From: Cercis canadensis
Lineage: Eukaryota; Streptophyta; Magnoliopsida; Fabales; Fabaceae
Reading direction: 5' to 3'
Assembly: GCA_003255065.1 (NCBI GenBank)
Contig: QAOA01006231.1
Coordinates: forward strand, 70,451 to 134,450
DNA length: 64,000 nt
Shown here: one piece after another, positions 46,691 to 58,219 of the stretch
How positions within the stretch are numbered: position 1 is the stretch's first letter
How the letters are laid out: the number at the start of each line of letters is the position of its first letter
Notes under the pieces: generated by a model
The model's database searches: none
The model's input: the letters and a program-made list of their open reading frames with translations, nothing else
Told to the model about the DNA's origin: nothing
Program-made: the position numbers and the translations under genes

Positions 46691-48230
46691 TAGTCCACTA
46701 ACGCATGGTTCTATGGAATGAAAGAGGAGAGCTTGAAGTAGTCCCAGCGAACAACATCTTATGCTATCTCGAACAATGTCATGCCAAGTTCAAGCTTTAC
46801 CATCCAAGAATTCACCCTGTTGAGACTAAAAGCTTCAATCTCTGTGACTAACATTACTGCAAACTAGGCCCCAATGGTCCGAATTTACTCGATCAACCAC
46901 TATGCCAATTAGCCCTGGGTAGTCACGACTATACTATGGCAGTTTTAATGATTAAGGAGGACCAAGAGATCCTGATAACCTTTTAGCAAGGTTACATTAA
47001 TACATGATTGAGAAAAGGATGATGGCTGGAAATGTCAATGAGAACTTCAACTACATCATGGAAGATGACTTCTTAGGATTTGAGGAACCCCCTTTGAATG
47101 AATCAAAGAAGAAGACTAAGGTTTAGGATTCCTTAGAGGAAATCGACTTGGGAGAAGGTGGCGTGTGTCAACCAACATATGTTAGCAAGCTACTAGATGA
47201 CCAGACAAAAGAAAGAATTATCAGATTGTTATGAAATTATAAAGATTGCTTTGCTTAGGGTTATAGTGAGATGCCCGGGCTATGCAAAGAATTGGTGGAG
47301 CACAGGTTGCCCACTCAAGATGGATTTCAACCAATAAAACAACCTCCTCAAAGATTTGCTCTTGCCATTATATCGAAAATTAAAGAAGAGATCTAGAGGT
47401 TGTTAAAAGCAAGGTTTATTTGCACAGCCAGATATGTCGAATGAATCTCCAACATCATCCCAGTGATGAAGAAGAATGGCAAGTTGAGGGTGTGCATTGA
47501 CTTTAGAAATTTGAATGTAGCAACACCCAAGGATGAATATCCAATGTCGGTAGTAGATATATTGGTTGATTCTGCATTAGGGCATGAAGTGATAAATTTT
47601 CTTGATGGCTAATCTGGCTACAACTAGATTTATATTGCTGAATAAGATGTGTCAAAGACTGTCCTTCGATGCCCTGGATTAATTGGACATTCGAATGGAT
47701 AGTCATGTCTTTCAGATTAAAACATGTTGGTGCCACTTATCAAAGGGTGATGAATTCCATCTTTCATGACATGATTTGCAATTCATGGAAGTGTACATCA
47801 ATAATGTGGCAGTGAAGTCAGACCATCAGAATGTGCATTTCCAAGACTTAGAGCAAGCTTTTTTGCGAATGAGGAAGCATGGCTTGAAGATGAACCCCCT
47901 AAAATCTGCATTTAGAGTCTCTGTAGGAAATTTTTGAGTTTCTTGGTTCACAAGAAGGGAATTGAGGTGGACAAAAATAAGACGAATACGAGTCTCAAAG
48001 CTTCTCCACCTCAAAACAAGAAGGAACTACAGAGCTTCATTGGGAATATCAATTTTCTAAGGTGGTTCATTTTGAATCTATCTAGAAGATTTAAAGTGTT
48101 TTTGCCATTATTGAAGCTAAAGGGAGAACAAGAATTTGTATGGGAAGAACATCATCAACAAGGCTTCGGCCAAATTAACAATATCTTTCATTTCATATGT
48201 TATTGTACCTCCAGTAGTTGGTAGACCTTT
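46691..48230 (+). pseudogene. Y: reverse transcriptase, catalytic box changed
   Basis: Landmarks: HRLPTQDGFQPIKQPPQRFA (47303), NGKLRVCIDFRNLN (47476), PKDEYPMSVVDILVDSALGH, EVYINNVAVKSDHQN (47788) and HKKGIEVDKNK with KKELQSFIGNINFLR (47943-48065). The catalytic Y-[IVM]-D-D box reads YINN (47794-47805), so both Asp codons have become Asn. Numerous stops and frameshifts (47229, 47256, 47394, 47612 and others) make it clearly dead. The fragment 46700-47230 upstream is linker. Confidence 0.85.
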
Positions 48231-48466
48231 GAAGTTGTATATATCATATTCTGTAAATACAATTGTTTGTGCATTAACACAAGAGAATATAAATAAAGTA
48301 GAACACATGGTTTTTTTTATTGAGTAGAGTACTTAGCCCCGTCAAGCAACAATATACTTGAATTGGAAAATTGTGTTTAACTTTATATTGCTCATGCTTG
48401 AAATTAAAACATTACATGAAACCCACGCATGTATACGTGCTTTCGAATTGGAGAATCAATTGATGG

Positions 48467-49216
48467 ATGATCACCCTGACTGAGTTTTCATTACAATTCA
48501 TCCCAATGAAAGTTGTGAAGGGACAAGTGTTGGTAGATTTCTTAATTGACCATACTAGAAATTTGTCAGAAGTATTGTACATGGGGTTGAAAAGATGGAG
48601 CCTTTTCTTCAATGGGTATAGTCATCAAGAAGGAGCTAGTATAGGTGTGGTGATTATCTTTCCTATTGGCCATGTTATTAAGCTCAAGTTCACACTCGAT
48701 TTCAAGTGTTTGAGTAATGAAGTCGAATATGAGGCTTTGATTTCTAGATTAGAACTATTAATTCAAAGTGAGGCTAGATATGTCGAGATATTTGGATATT
48801 CTCAGTTTATCCTCAATAAAATTTCCCAAGAATATCAACGTGTCAGCCTAAACTTGGCAAAGTACCTTATGATAGCTTGTCAATTACTTGTTGAGTTTGA
48901 TGATGTTATAGCTAAACATATCCCAAGGGAAAAGAATGTAGAGGCTAAAGACTTGGCTCAAATTGCCTTGGGATACAAGGTATATTTGACAATGTTGAGC
49001 AAATTGATTGAAGTAAAAGGAAAGTTGGTACTCGTCGAAGAAAAGGAAATGAGCCTTTTTGCACAATTAGCTGTGGACGACTGGAGAGCTGAGGTTGTGG
49101 CGTATCTTGAAAATCCTTCTCTGCCCTCAGAAAGGAGAGTGCATCTTTTGGCAATGTGGTATGTATTGATCGATGGAGATATTTACAAAGGCACATCGAT
49201 GGAGCAATACTATTGA
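48467..49216 (+). pseudogene. Y: RNase H (archaeal-type second copy)
   Basis: A 249-codon open frame, the longest intact block in Y. It has WSLFFNGYSHQEGASIGVVI (first acidic residue changed from D to N), LKFTLDFKCLSNEVEYEALI, GYSQFILNKI, and then LAKYLMIACQLLVEF with HIPREKNVEAKDLAQIALGY. The N-N/E-E-A-E-Y-E-A-L signature marks the extra RNase H of Tat-lineage elements, which follows the RT-linked one. The linked RNase H (48230-48460) is degraded. The first and third acidic residues are altered, so no activity is expected. Confidence 0.85.
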
Positions 49217-49576
49217 AATATCTTGGTCCCCACAAAGCTATTCAAGCTATGATGGAAATTTGATGGAACCTGCAGGGCCCATGAATCTAGCCATAAGATT
49301 AGGGGAATCCTTAGTCGAAGGGGCCTTTATTAGCCAACTATTTTGATAGATTGTGTCAACTATGCCAAAGGATGTGAAGAATGTCAAAGGCAGGGAAGAT
49401 TACAAAGAGCTCCAGCGATAGAATTGCATTCAATTTGTGAAACCATGGCCTTTTTTCAGTTGGGGTATAGACATAATCGGGCAAATCTACCCTCTATTGT
49501 TGAAAGGACATCATACATCATGGTTGCTGTGGATTATTTTTTGAAATGGGCATAAGCTAAAACATGTAAGAATATC
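49217..49576 (+). pseudogene. Y: integrase, first part
   Basis: Zinc-binding half: DCVNYAKGCEECQRQGR (49346). Start of the core: SYIMVAVDYFLKWA (49510-49553) followed by a TAA and AKTCKNI up to 49576. The first catalytic Asp region (49440-49500) is disturbed. The reading frame is interrupted by a 1.2-kb insertion and continues at 50789. Confidence 0.8.
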
Positions 49577-50788
49577 TTATGAGTGGATTTTATATTTACG
49601 AATTAGATATCACTCTCTTGGTATTTAGTTAGTTTTGAGTTTTTTATTGGTTTGATTCTTGTGCTTTTGTGTTTACTTTATAGGAAATGCAAATATAGCA
49701 ATTGGATATGATTCGGTGGCATTTAAGTTTCGAAAAGAGGAAAGTTTAGTGTCCTAGTAGAAACCTAGGCACCTGGCGCTACATTGCAAGGCCTCCCTAA
49801 CAAAGGAAATTGATGTTGTTGGCAGAAGCTTGGGTGCCTAGGCACCCTGGATCAGTCATGTATGTGATTTTGTCTTGTTTTCCTACTTCTTGTAGGTTTT
49901 TGACCCTAAAATGTTTCCTAATGTATTTAGACTTCTTAGTAACTATAATTAAGAATTTTTAGGACTACTTAGGGTCATCAATTACTTACATAAATTCATA
50001 ACTTAAGGATCGATGGAGAGAAGAGTAGAGGCGCGAAGAAGTAGACAACGACAAATCTGGCTTCCCAATTAGTTTTTCTTCTACTTTCTTTCACTTATGT
50101 TTAGATTTATTGTTAGGATGTTTTATTTTTCCAGTATGAACTAATTTCCCTTTCTACGGCTACGATGTAGCCAAACTATGAATAGTTGTATTTTCTTATT
50201 GAATTAATTTATGGATTGTCTTTTCTAATTAACTTTTCTACTCTATTCTTAATGCTTCTAATTAACTGGCTACTAGTTGGATGATGAGTTAATGATAATA
50301 GAACCGGGAGGAGAATTATGTGTCAAGTTCATTGGGTAGAATACCATAAATTGCATGTAAGTTAGGAATATACCATTATGGTTTGTATATTCGCTACAAG
50401 GGACGCAGAAAACTTAATGAGTTTTTAGTTATTTTAATTCACATAAGAATATAGTGAATTAGTAATTAAGGATATTTTCGTTAGACCTCAGGAAAGGCTA
50501 TTGAATAAATTAGGAAATCTTGACTATCAATTAGGAAGACAATTCTAGATTAAGGAAATAAGGAATGCAACTTGGATTAGTTATGGTGAAACTGGAAACC
50601 TTAGATTTGATTTCCACAGTTAAACCTTTATTTTATTTGCTTTTGTTTACTTTCAGTTTTCTTGCGTTTAATAGTGTATATTCTCAATTTCGATACTTAG
50701 TAACTTTAATCCTCATAGGACGATACTTCACTCTCATTCTATTACTTGTTAGATGATAGCGTGCACTTGCATTCTATTTTCTCACAAC
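49577..50788. mobile_element. 1.2-kb insertion in Y integrase, solo-LTR-like
   Basis: The block interrupts the integrase coding sequence and is flanked by AATATC (49571-49576 and 50789-50794). Removing it with one AATATC restores the integrase frame. It has no coding sequence. Its right part (GATACTTCACTCTCATTCTATTACTTG ... GTGCACTTGCA, in pieces) resembles the ends of many plant gypsy LTRs, so a solo LTR is likely. However, the ends read TTATGAG...CTCACAAC and not a clean TG...CA, so the family is not settled. Confidence 0.75.
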
Positions 50789-51360
50789 AATATCACCCAA
50801 AAGGATGTAATTAAATTTGTCGAGGAGCAGATTGTACATCAATTTGGCTTACCTGAAACAATTTCTACTGATAATGGGCAGGTGTTTATGGGGAAGAAGT
50901 TCAAGGAGTATGCTGAAGAAAGAGGCATGACTTTGTTAACCTCTTCTCCCTATTATGCCCAAGCAAATGGGCAAGTCGAAGCAGCGAATAAAATATTGAT
51001 TAACATGATTGGAAAATATCCAAAGGAGTTGATGAAAGTTAGCCCTTTTAAGCTAGTTTATGGACACAATGATCTGTTGCCTATTGAAGTAACAGTGCAA
51101 TCAATAAGGATAGAGGCAACATCAAATCCCTATGGAGAGGATTACTACCATTTGATGTTCGATGAGCTAAACAATTTAGATGAAGTTCAATTCATGGCTT
51201 TGGACCATCTCATAATTTAGAAGAGTGAAATGGCCAAGTACTATGATTAGAAAGTGAAGACTAGAGTTTTTCAAGAAGCTTAACAAGGAAAGGTAAGGAT
51301 TTGGGTTAGTGACTTACTATTTAAGTAATAAAAGGTTTCAACAATTGGGATAATACCCGA
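50789..51360 (+). pseudogene. Y: integrase, second part
   Basis: ITQKDVIKFVEEQIVHQFGL is followed by ETISTDNGQVF (second catalytic Asp) and SSPYYAQANGQVEAANKILI (catalytic Glu), then FKLVYGHNDLLPIEVTVQS. The open frame runs to TAG at 51218-51220; the following 130 bp keep weak homology to the C-terminal domain (MAKYYD). About 55 residues between ILINMIGKYPKE and KVSPFKLVYGHN appear shorter than usual, suggesting a small deletion. Confidence 0.85.
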
Positions 51361-51720
51361 AGAAGTATTTTTCTTTTCTTGCTCATCAAACTAAAAAGAG
51401 AAAAAAGAAAGTGAGAATTATGAGCAAAAAGATGAAGGTAAAGTTTCAAGAAACTATTCGAAGGACTCTATCAGAAATTACTTGTTGCTATTCCAATGAA
51501 GATATTGTTTGTCTGTCTTCCTCTTCTTCCTCATGATTTTGATGTTCAAGAGCTTGAATGTTGGGTTGTTAGAAGAGGAGTTATTAACATTGTTGGTGAT
51601 AAAGAAAGAAGGGAAAATACCTTTGGAAGATGTTGGGTATGACTGGAAGTTACTTCTTCTAGACACCGTATATTTTCTAGGTCTTTTCTCGTGGTATAAA
51701 AGTTTTTGAAAAAAAAGAGA
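51361..51720 (+). other. Y: end of pol and pre-LTR spacer
   Basis: Purine-rich sequence (AGAGAAAAAAGAAAGTGAG at 51400) without a clear domain. Probably the degraded pol C-terminus and the polypurine-tract region. The exact LTR start was not located. Confidence 0.4.
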
Positions 51721-54653
51721 TAAATTCTTAATTTTTAATATTGATTTTTATATTGTTGTTTAGGCTTTTGTAATGAAGCAAACCCTAGGCCTAGTCTGTT
51801 GTTAGCATAGTCCATTTCTTTTTATCTAGCCGATTTAGCCCATTCTTCAATAATTAAATTTTTGCAAATAATAAATAAATCAAAAAATGAAAAAGGAATT
51901 TTTGTAAATAGGTTTTTGTGTCACTAGATCTAAGAGCATCAATAGGAGAGCAAGGAATATATTTCCTCCTTTTCCCATTGGCCAAATCCATACATTATCC
52001 TTATTTAACAAATAACTAAAACAAAAAAGGGAAAAAAAAATCAATTAAAAGAAAAGCAATGGAGATGGACGGTGGAGATTGAAGGGCAAGATGGGAAAGT
52101 GAGGCAAAAGAAAATATTTAAAGAAAGAGACCCAACGTGGAGGAAAATGGGAGAAAACCGATTGAAAGAAGGAGAAGGTGTGCGTGAAAGAGAGGGAGAG
52201 GAAAGCAAAAAGAAAACCGACAAGAGAGAGAGAGGAGACCAAATAGGAAGAATAGAGAGAAAGAAGAAAAGGCTAGACAGAGCAAGAGGGCATAAACGTG
52301 AGGAAGAGGAAGAGAAAATAGAGGGGAAAAAAAACAGAGAGAGAGTAAAGAAAAGGGAAAAAAAAAAGAGCTTGGAGATTGAGAAGAAAGAGGAATTTAA
52401 ATTTAATTTCTAGAACCTAAAGCTTCATAAATGAATTTGAGCTCCAACAAGGGTAATCTCAGCTCCTTTTAGCTTTTATCTTCCTCATATGATTCTGGTT
52501 TAGAGTAAGTAATTTGAAAAATATGCTCTGTTTTTCTTAGTTTTCTTTGAATTTCTTTTCGGTTGAGTTTTGTAGTGGCAATTCAATTCTAGTTCTTTCT
52601 GGTTTAGAATGCTCATTGTACCTAATATTTTCTATTTGGCTCTTTTTTTCTGTTAGTATTTCGTTTTGCTCATTTGAAGTTTGTTGGTTATCTTGGCTTT
52701 CTCCAATTTTTAAGATGATGAAGTTCTTCTTTTATTATTATGAAATTGGTTCAAAGGTATTTGGTGTTTAGCTTATTTTCAATGGAGATGTTGATTGGGT
52801 TTATGATGCTGAATTTTATGAGGGATTTTGGTTCTAACTTTCATAAGATTTAAAGCATGTTTGAATTTAATGTAGAGGTTGTCTAGTAGTTCTTTAGCTA
52901 AATGTTTGTTTGAAATTTTGTTGTAGTTGACTTTAGCATGTAATTCATGTTGGTGGAATGGTTCTCAGGTATTTGAATTTTGGGATATGAGCTTGGGTGT
53001 GAATTGATGCATCAAAGGAGTTGATTTAGCCATTTTTGGGTCTTCTGTCTTGGCCTTGGCAGCACTTTTTCTTCTATCTCTAATTTCCACTATAGAGCTC
53101 CATTTTGAATGATTCTCATCTCATTTGAACCGTAAGACATATATCTTTAATGTATGAAATTTTCAAAATTTTTGCATATCTACTATGCTCCCAGTTTCGA
53201 TTTGAATATGGTTGTTCACTGCTGCATTGTCACTGTTGATATGTCTTTGGTAGTGTTTAGTCTTTTGTCTATAATTTGAATTATAATGCTCATTTTTATA
53301 TGATTATTGCTTTGTTAGAATCATAAGACATATATCTTTCATGTGTAAATTTTTTGGATTTTTTTTTTATTTTCTCCTACTCCCAATTTTCATTTCAAGT
53401 TAGCTATTTTTTTTGTGCAGCCAAGTTGCTAGACAGCTCTGGCAGTTTTCAACTCTTTCTGAAGCTACAGTGCTCAGATTTTAGCATCATTTATCTCGAT
53501 AGAACCGTAGGATGCGTGATTTTGATGTGTGCAATTTTTAGAAGTTTTTCATTTTGCCACTACTCTTAGTTCTAATTTGAATGCGGCTATTTTGGATTAT
53601 GCGTAACTGACCTTTTCTAAATTTTCCATTATTCTATTTTTGTGAGTTTTAGTTTGGTTCTAAGTATTGCATAGGAGCCATTGGCAATTCAATTTGGTAA
53701 TTTCTGCATTTTTCTTCATGAAAGCTAATTGGTGGTCTTCTTTTTGGGGCGGTTATCTTAAATTCATTTTTGAGATTGATTTAGAATAATTATTTGGTTA
53801 TTGGATTCTCTAAGTTGTGTTCATTGTTTATTGGGTGTCATTTGGGATCCTTCTTGTATGCTTGAGGTATGAGATATAATTGAGGTGATAATATTTAGTT
53901 ATGAATATTTTAACTTGTATTTGGTGTTTCCTTGAGTAACTTTACATATGACTGAGGGTGATTGTGGTTGTGGGCAAGTTGGAAGGCTCAACTCAAGAAG
54001 CCTTCACTACAAGGTAGGAGCAAGAGATTTTCATTTTTATCTTACTTTAGTTTTTCGAATATAATTAAAGTTCATTTCCCCGAGACAAGTATTGTAATAC
54101 TTAAAATCATACATTTGCACTACATGTAAAATATATATTTGTGTCGTGTAGTATCCCCAGACCCATTCACTTATCATGGGAAGATAGATCAAGTCAGATT
54201 CCTTTATAAAATAGCTTTGTTTATTCAACCTATGTGAAGGTAGCGCAGCCCTGGAGGGAGCTTTATGCGAGAAAAAGGTGGAAAGATTTATGTCTCGGTA
54301 GAGAAATCATGCATTACAAGTTTAAATTCTTTATCTTTAATTTTGTTAGATATTCTTGTAATACATTTGTTATTTTGGGATAAATAAAATACACATTCTT
54401 GGTCATATTATGTTCACATAATAAATTTTGGGTAACCATCCTTTGGACGGGTGTTGTGGGATGCCAAACACCTTCCCCACACACAAATTGACTCTCAAAC
54501 CATCTTTGGTTTGCAGACTATTTTTAAGATGAGTTTTCCAATTGTTCCCAATTTTCTTAATACAATGGTGGTGACTCTATGTTTTTCCTTTGAAAACTAC
54601 TATATTTTTTTTAGTCTGTCATCCACGTCACGGCGACCTTTGGGTACGTTATG
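51721..54653 (+). repeat. Y: 3' LTR of Ogre/Tat type (left edge approximate)
   Basis: Ends in GACCTTTGGGTACGTTATGACA; the reverse complement of X's LTR start reads CGCCTCTGGGCGTGTTGTGACA. The preceding 450 bp are colinear with X's LTR as well. The LTR contains a strongly purine-rich block at 52030-52400, whose 113-codon frame is K/R/E-rich low complexity and not a gene. The rest is AT-rich. The target duplication cannot be tested because Y's 5' end is gone. Confidence 0.7.
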
Positions 54654-55539
54654 ACACTTCTTCCTGTGGGTCAACAACGACCTATCAACATATTTAGATG
54701 TTCAAACCCGTCCTTAATCTAAAGTAAAAGGAGGAGTAGGAACAAACAAGGTCACTTACTGTAGCATTATCTAGATTGAGAGCATCCCCTCCCACATGCT
54801 CATTCTCTTGGAGTACCTCATGACATGGGGGATGTTCATACATGACTCAGTGATCATGATCCTCAATTCTTCGATAGGACGATGGAGGAGACCTAGGCGA
54901 AGAAGAAGGATGAGGGACTTCTTCTCATGCTACAAAATAGTTAAAGTGTTAAAAATATAAGTGAAGAAAGAAAAGAGAAAGGCAAAAGACCAATCGAAAA
55001 ATAGATTATTTGTGTCGATATGAGGAGAAGACCCTTTTTCCGCTTTGGGTTGCAACGTTCTTGGCAACTCGTTTCTTGCTTTGGCTCTTCCTTATAGGAA
55101 GATAAGTATATCAAGTTGCAAAAGGCTGCACGTCAAGGCATGTAGGTCTCCTAAATTTACTAAAGTAAAAGTCTTCAAGAAATTACTTATAACTCTACTT
55201 GGGTGGCCTCGTAGGTTTCCTTATCCATCAGGCCACTCGAGGTGCTTGAGTAATATGAATGGGTTGTTAACTTAGGAATGGGGCGTGATTTTGATTGTTG
55301 ATCTCATCTCGGGCTCTCGTTTGGTTTGTTGAAGGATTGGGAGTGCTTTTACGTTGATGTTGAGGTAAAACACTTGGGGAATTTTGTTTTGTGACAAACC
55401 TAGAAGGAGTAGGTTTATTTGGAGGAATGAAAGAAAGAGATGGTGACAATTAAGGGTTTTTGGAATAGAAGGAGTCTCTATTCCAAGTATTGTTGTAGAG
55501 CTTGTCTTTCTTCTTTTTTCAGGAATTAAATAGACTTAT
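54654..55539. other. Unassigned sequence between Y and Z
   Basis: No gene or element end was recognised between the LTR of Y and the LTR of Z. A minus-strand frame at 55267-55449 is proline/serine-rich and unsupported. This stretch may be a remnant of the older sequence into which both elements inserted. Confidence 0.4.
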
Positions 55540-56235
55540 TGATACGAACCTTTAGGATTTCCTGAGACCCAACTCATTTTGGTAGAGATTTTAATTGCTT
55601 GAGAATTGTCCAATCAAAGTTCATTAAATGCAGAAACACAAATTAAAGACCTAGATCCATCACCTATGGAGGTGAGAACCTAAGGTATAAAGAGATTAGG
55701 CACAACAATCTAGATGGGGATGAGGGGGAAAGTGATAAGCTGGGAGAATGCCACAAGAATCTAGGATTCTTGATAAGTTCTAAGAGTTCTTCAAAAGAAC
55801 CAAGAAAGAAGCATTTTTATTCCAAATTATAAATATGAGTTATGACCATCACAAGGGGAATGACCTCTGTTTAAAGCAAAGCAAAACCTAATTAACCTAA
55901 TTGGGTAAATGGGCCTAGCCCCAAATAAAATACTCAAACTCCTAATACAAATCCAATACTAAATGGAGAAAATAACATAGGTTTAATAACATGAAAATGG
56001 TATCAAAATAACCTACACTTGGAGCCCATTCAAAAAAGAGAAACAAAATGTGCATATAAAGAAAAATATGCTAGCCACTGCAACACTGGTTGTGCCTCCC
56101 TCAATGCTGCAACAACCTTTGCATTGCCTTTCCACTGAACCCTGGCAGAAATGCAACGTTGTGGCACTAAGTGATGGGTGCAGCGGCATTGCTTCATTCT
56201 TTAGCAAGTGTTGTTTTGAACTTGAATTGAACACA
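55540..56235 (-). repeat. Z: 3' LTR
   Basis: Begins (plus coordinates) TGATACGAACCTTTAGGATT; the other copy begins TGATGTGAACCTCTAGGATT at 63411. They stay colinear through AATGCAGAAACACAAATTAAAG and GGCCTAGCCCCAAATAAAAT. The inner end is set at 56235 (minus-strand start TGTGTTCAATTC), 12 bp beyond the pol stop at 56247-56249; this edge is an estimate. Confidence 0.88.
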
Positions 56236-56246
56236 CGAATCCTTGT

Positions 56247-57700
56247 TTAGCCTCTTGATTCCATCCTTGCTCGAGGGTCTTTTTGATCAATGCACTTAAG
56301 AGTCTCTTGCATCATCTTAGCACGTGCCCTTGTGATTAGACCTCTATCCATAAGCAAAGGATCAGGTGGAGTTCTAGCAGCAGTAGTAGTAGTAATGCCT
56401 TGATTTCCATCACTCTCCCCTTCTTGAAAAGGATTCAACTTCAAATCCGTACCTACATCAAAAGGAGAAAGGTCAGCCACATTAAATGAAGCATTAACCT
56501 CAAACTCACCAGGAAGGTCAAGCTTGCGGGCATTACCATTAATCATTTCAAGCACTTGGAATGGTCCTTCTCCTCTAGGTAGGAGTTTGGAACGCCTTTG
56601 TTGTGGAAATCTTTCCTTCCTCATATGAAGCTCAACCCAACCGCCGGGATCAAAGATGACCCATTTTCGGCCTTTGTTGGCATGTCAATTTGTAGCATGA
56701 TTCTCTCATGGAGCTGCCTAACTTGCTCATCTCTTTTCCTGCCATCTAGGTTAGCATACTTATGCACATGCAATGGAATCAAATCCAATGGGGTGAGGGG
56801 GTTAAAACCATAAACTACCTCAAATGGGGAACGCTCCATGGTGGAATGCACAACCATATTATAAGCAAACTTTACATAGGGTAAACACTTCTCCAAAGAC
56901 TTCATATTTCTCTTTATTACAACACGCAACAAAGTAGAGAGGGTTTGGTTTACTACCTCAGTTTATCCATCCATTTGAGGATGACAAATTGTAGAGAATA
57001 GCAATTTGGTGTCTAGCTTTGCCATAAAGTCCTCCAAAAGTGGCTTAGGAACTTGGTAGTCAGACACAATACTCTTGGGCATGCCATGCAATTTAACCAC
57101 TTCCTTAAAGAATAAATCAGCAATGTGTATGGTATCATCGGACTTACTGCAAGCAATGCAATGTGCCATTTTCAAAAACCTTTCAAAAACTACAAAAATG
57201 CAGTCTTGGCCTTTCTTAGAGTGGGGTAAGCCTAGGATAAAATCCATAGATAAATCAACCCAAGGCATTTCAGGGATAGGGAAAGGGGTGTACAATCCAT
57301 GAGGTTTAATTCTAGACTTAGCATGCTTCAATGTAATACATTTAGCACACAAACTTTTAACATCACTTTTCATTTTTGGCCAAAAGAAATGTTCACACAA
57401 CATGTTTAATATCTTTTTAACACCAAAGTGACCTATCAAACCTTTTTCATGTGCCTCCCTAACAAGAAAGTCACACATAGATCTCCTAGGCCACATAATT
57501 TGTTCTCTCTAAATAGATACCCATCATGCATAAAGAATCTATCACATGGCCCATTTTCACAAGCATTAAAAATACTAGAAAAATTAGGGTCATCAGGATA
57601 CAATTCTTTAACATATTCAAAGCCAAGCAGATTAGCATCTAAAGTAGAAAGAATAATGTACCTTTGAGAAAGGGCATCGGCTACCACATTCTCCTTACTT
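56247..57700 (-). pseudogene. Z: integrase and pol C-terminus
   Basis: Minus-strand order: [20 protein letters not shown] with CAKCITLKHAKSRIKPHGLY (zinc-binding half), VDLSMDFILGLPHSKKGQDC (first Asp), GMPKSIVSDYQVP (second Asp), then HPQMDG, a TAA, and TEVVNQTL (Glu). It continues to FAYNMVVHSTMERSPFEVVY and GFNPLTPLDLIPL. After a break near 56622 comes MRKERFPQQRRSKLLPRGEG, FQVLEMINGNARKLDLPGEF and the tail GLITRARAKMMQETL. Besides the TAA near 56960, stops near 56620 and 57494 and a frame change between parts inactivate it. Confidence 0.9.
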
Positions 57701-58219
57701 TGCTTGTATTTAATTACATAGGGAAATGATTCGATGAACTCTAGCCACTTTGCATGCCTCTTGTTCAGCTTCCCTTGCCCTTTAAGATGCTTTAAGGATT
57801 CGTGATCCATATATATGATGAACTCCATTGGCATGAGGTATTGCTGCCATACTTGTAAAGCTCTTACTAAGGCATAAAGCTCCTTATCATAGGTTGAGTA
57901 GTTAAGTGTAGCTCTATTCAACTTCTCACTGAAATAAGCAATTAGGTGTCCTCCTTGCATCAAGATTGTTCTAATACCTAAACCTGAGGCATGAAATTCT
58001 AGCTCAAAAGAGTTAGCAAAATCGGGTAATGAAAGTAAAGGTGCATTGCACAGTTTCTCCTTACGGAGTTGGAACACCCTCTCTTGCTCATTTTCCCACT
58101 TGAAACCTACCGTTTTCTTAATTATCTCAGTTAAAGGGGCTGCTATAGTGCTAAAATCCTTCACAAATTGTCTATAAAAGTTAGCAAGCCCATGGAAACT
58201 CTTAATCTCACTCAAGGAT
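57701..58219 (-). pseudogene. Z: RNase H and end of RT
   Basis: The frame ending at 57436 starts at 58215 with [20 protein letters not shown] (RT connection), then [20 protein letters not shown] (first acidic residue replaced: usual C-D-A-S is H-A-S), [20 protein letters not shown] and [20 protein letters not shown], ending [16 protein letters not shown]. The whole 259-codon frame is open. The upstream part of RT is on the far side of the solo LTR. Confidence 0.9.

Noticed and set aside
52072..52413. 113-codon K/R/E-rich frame
   Set aside because: It is a purine-rich low-complexity block inside the LTR of Y, with no domain and no counterpart in coding parts of related elements.
55267..55449. 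Proline/serine-rich 60-codon minus-strand frame
   Set aside because: No family recognised and the surroundings are unassigned; not enough to call a gene.
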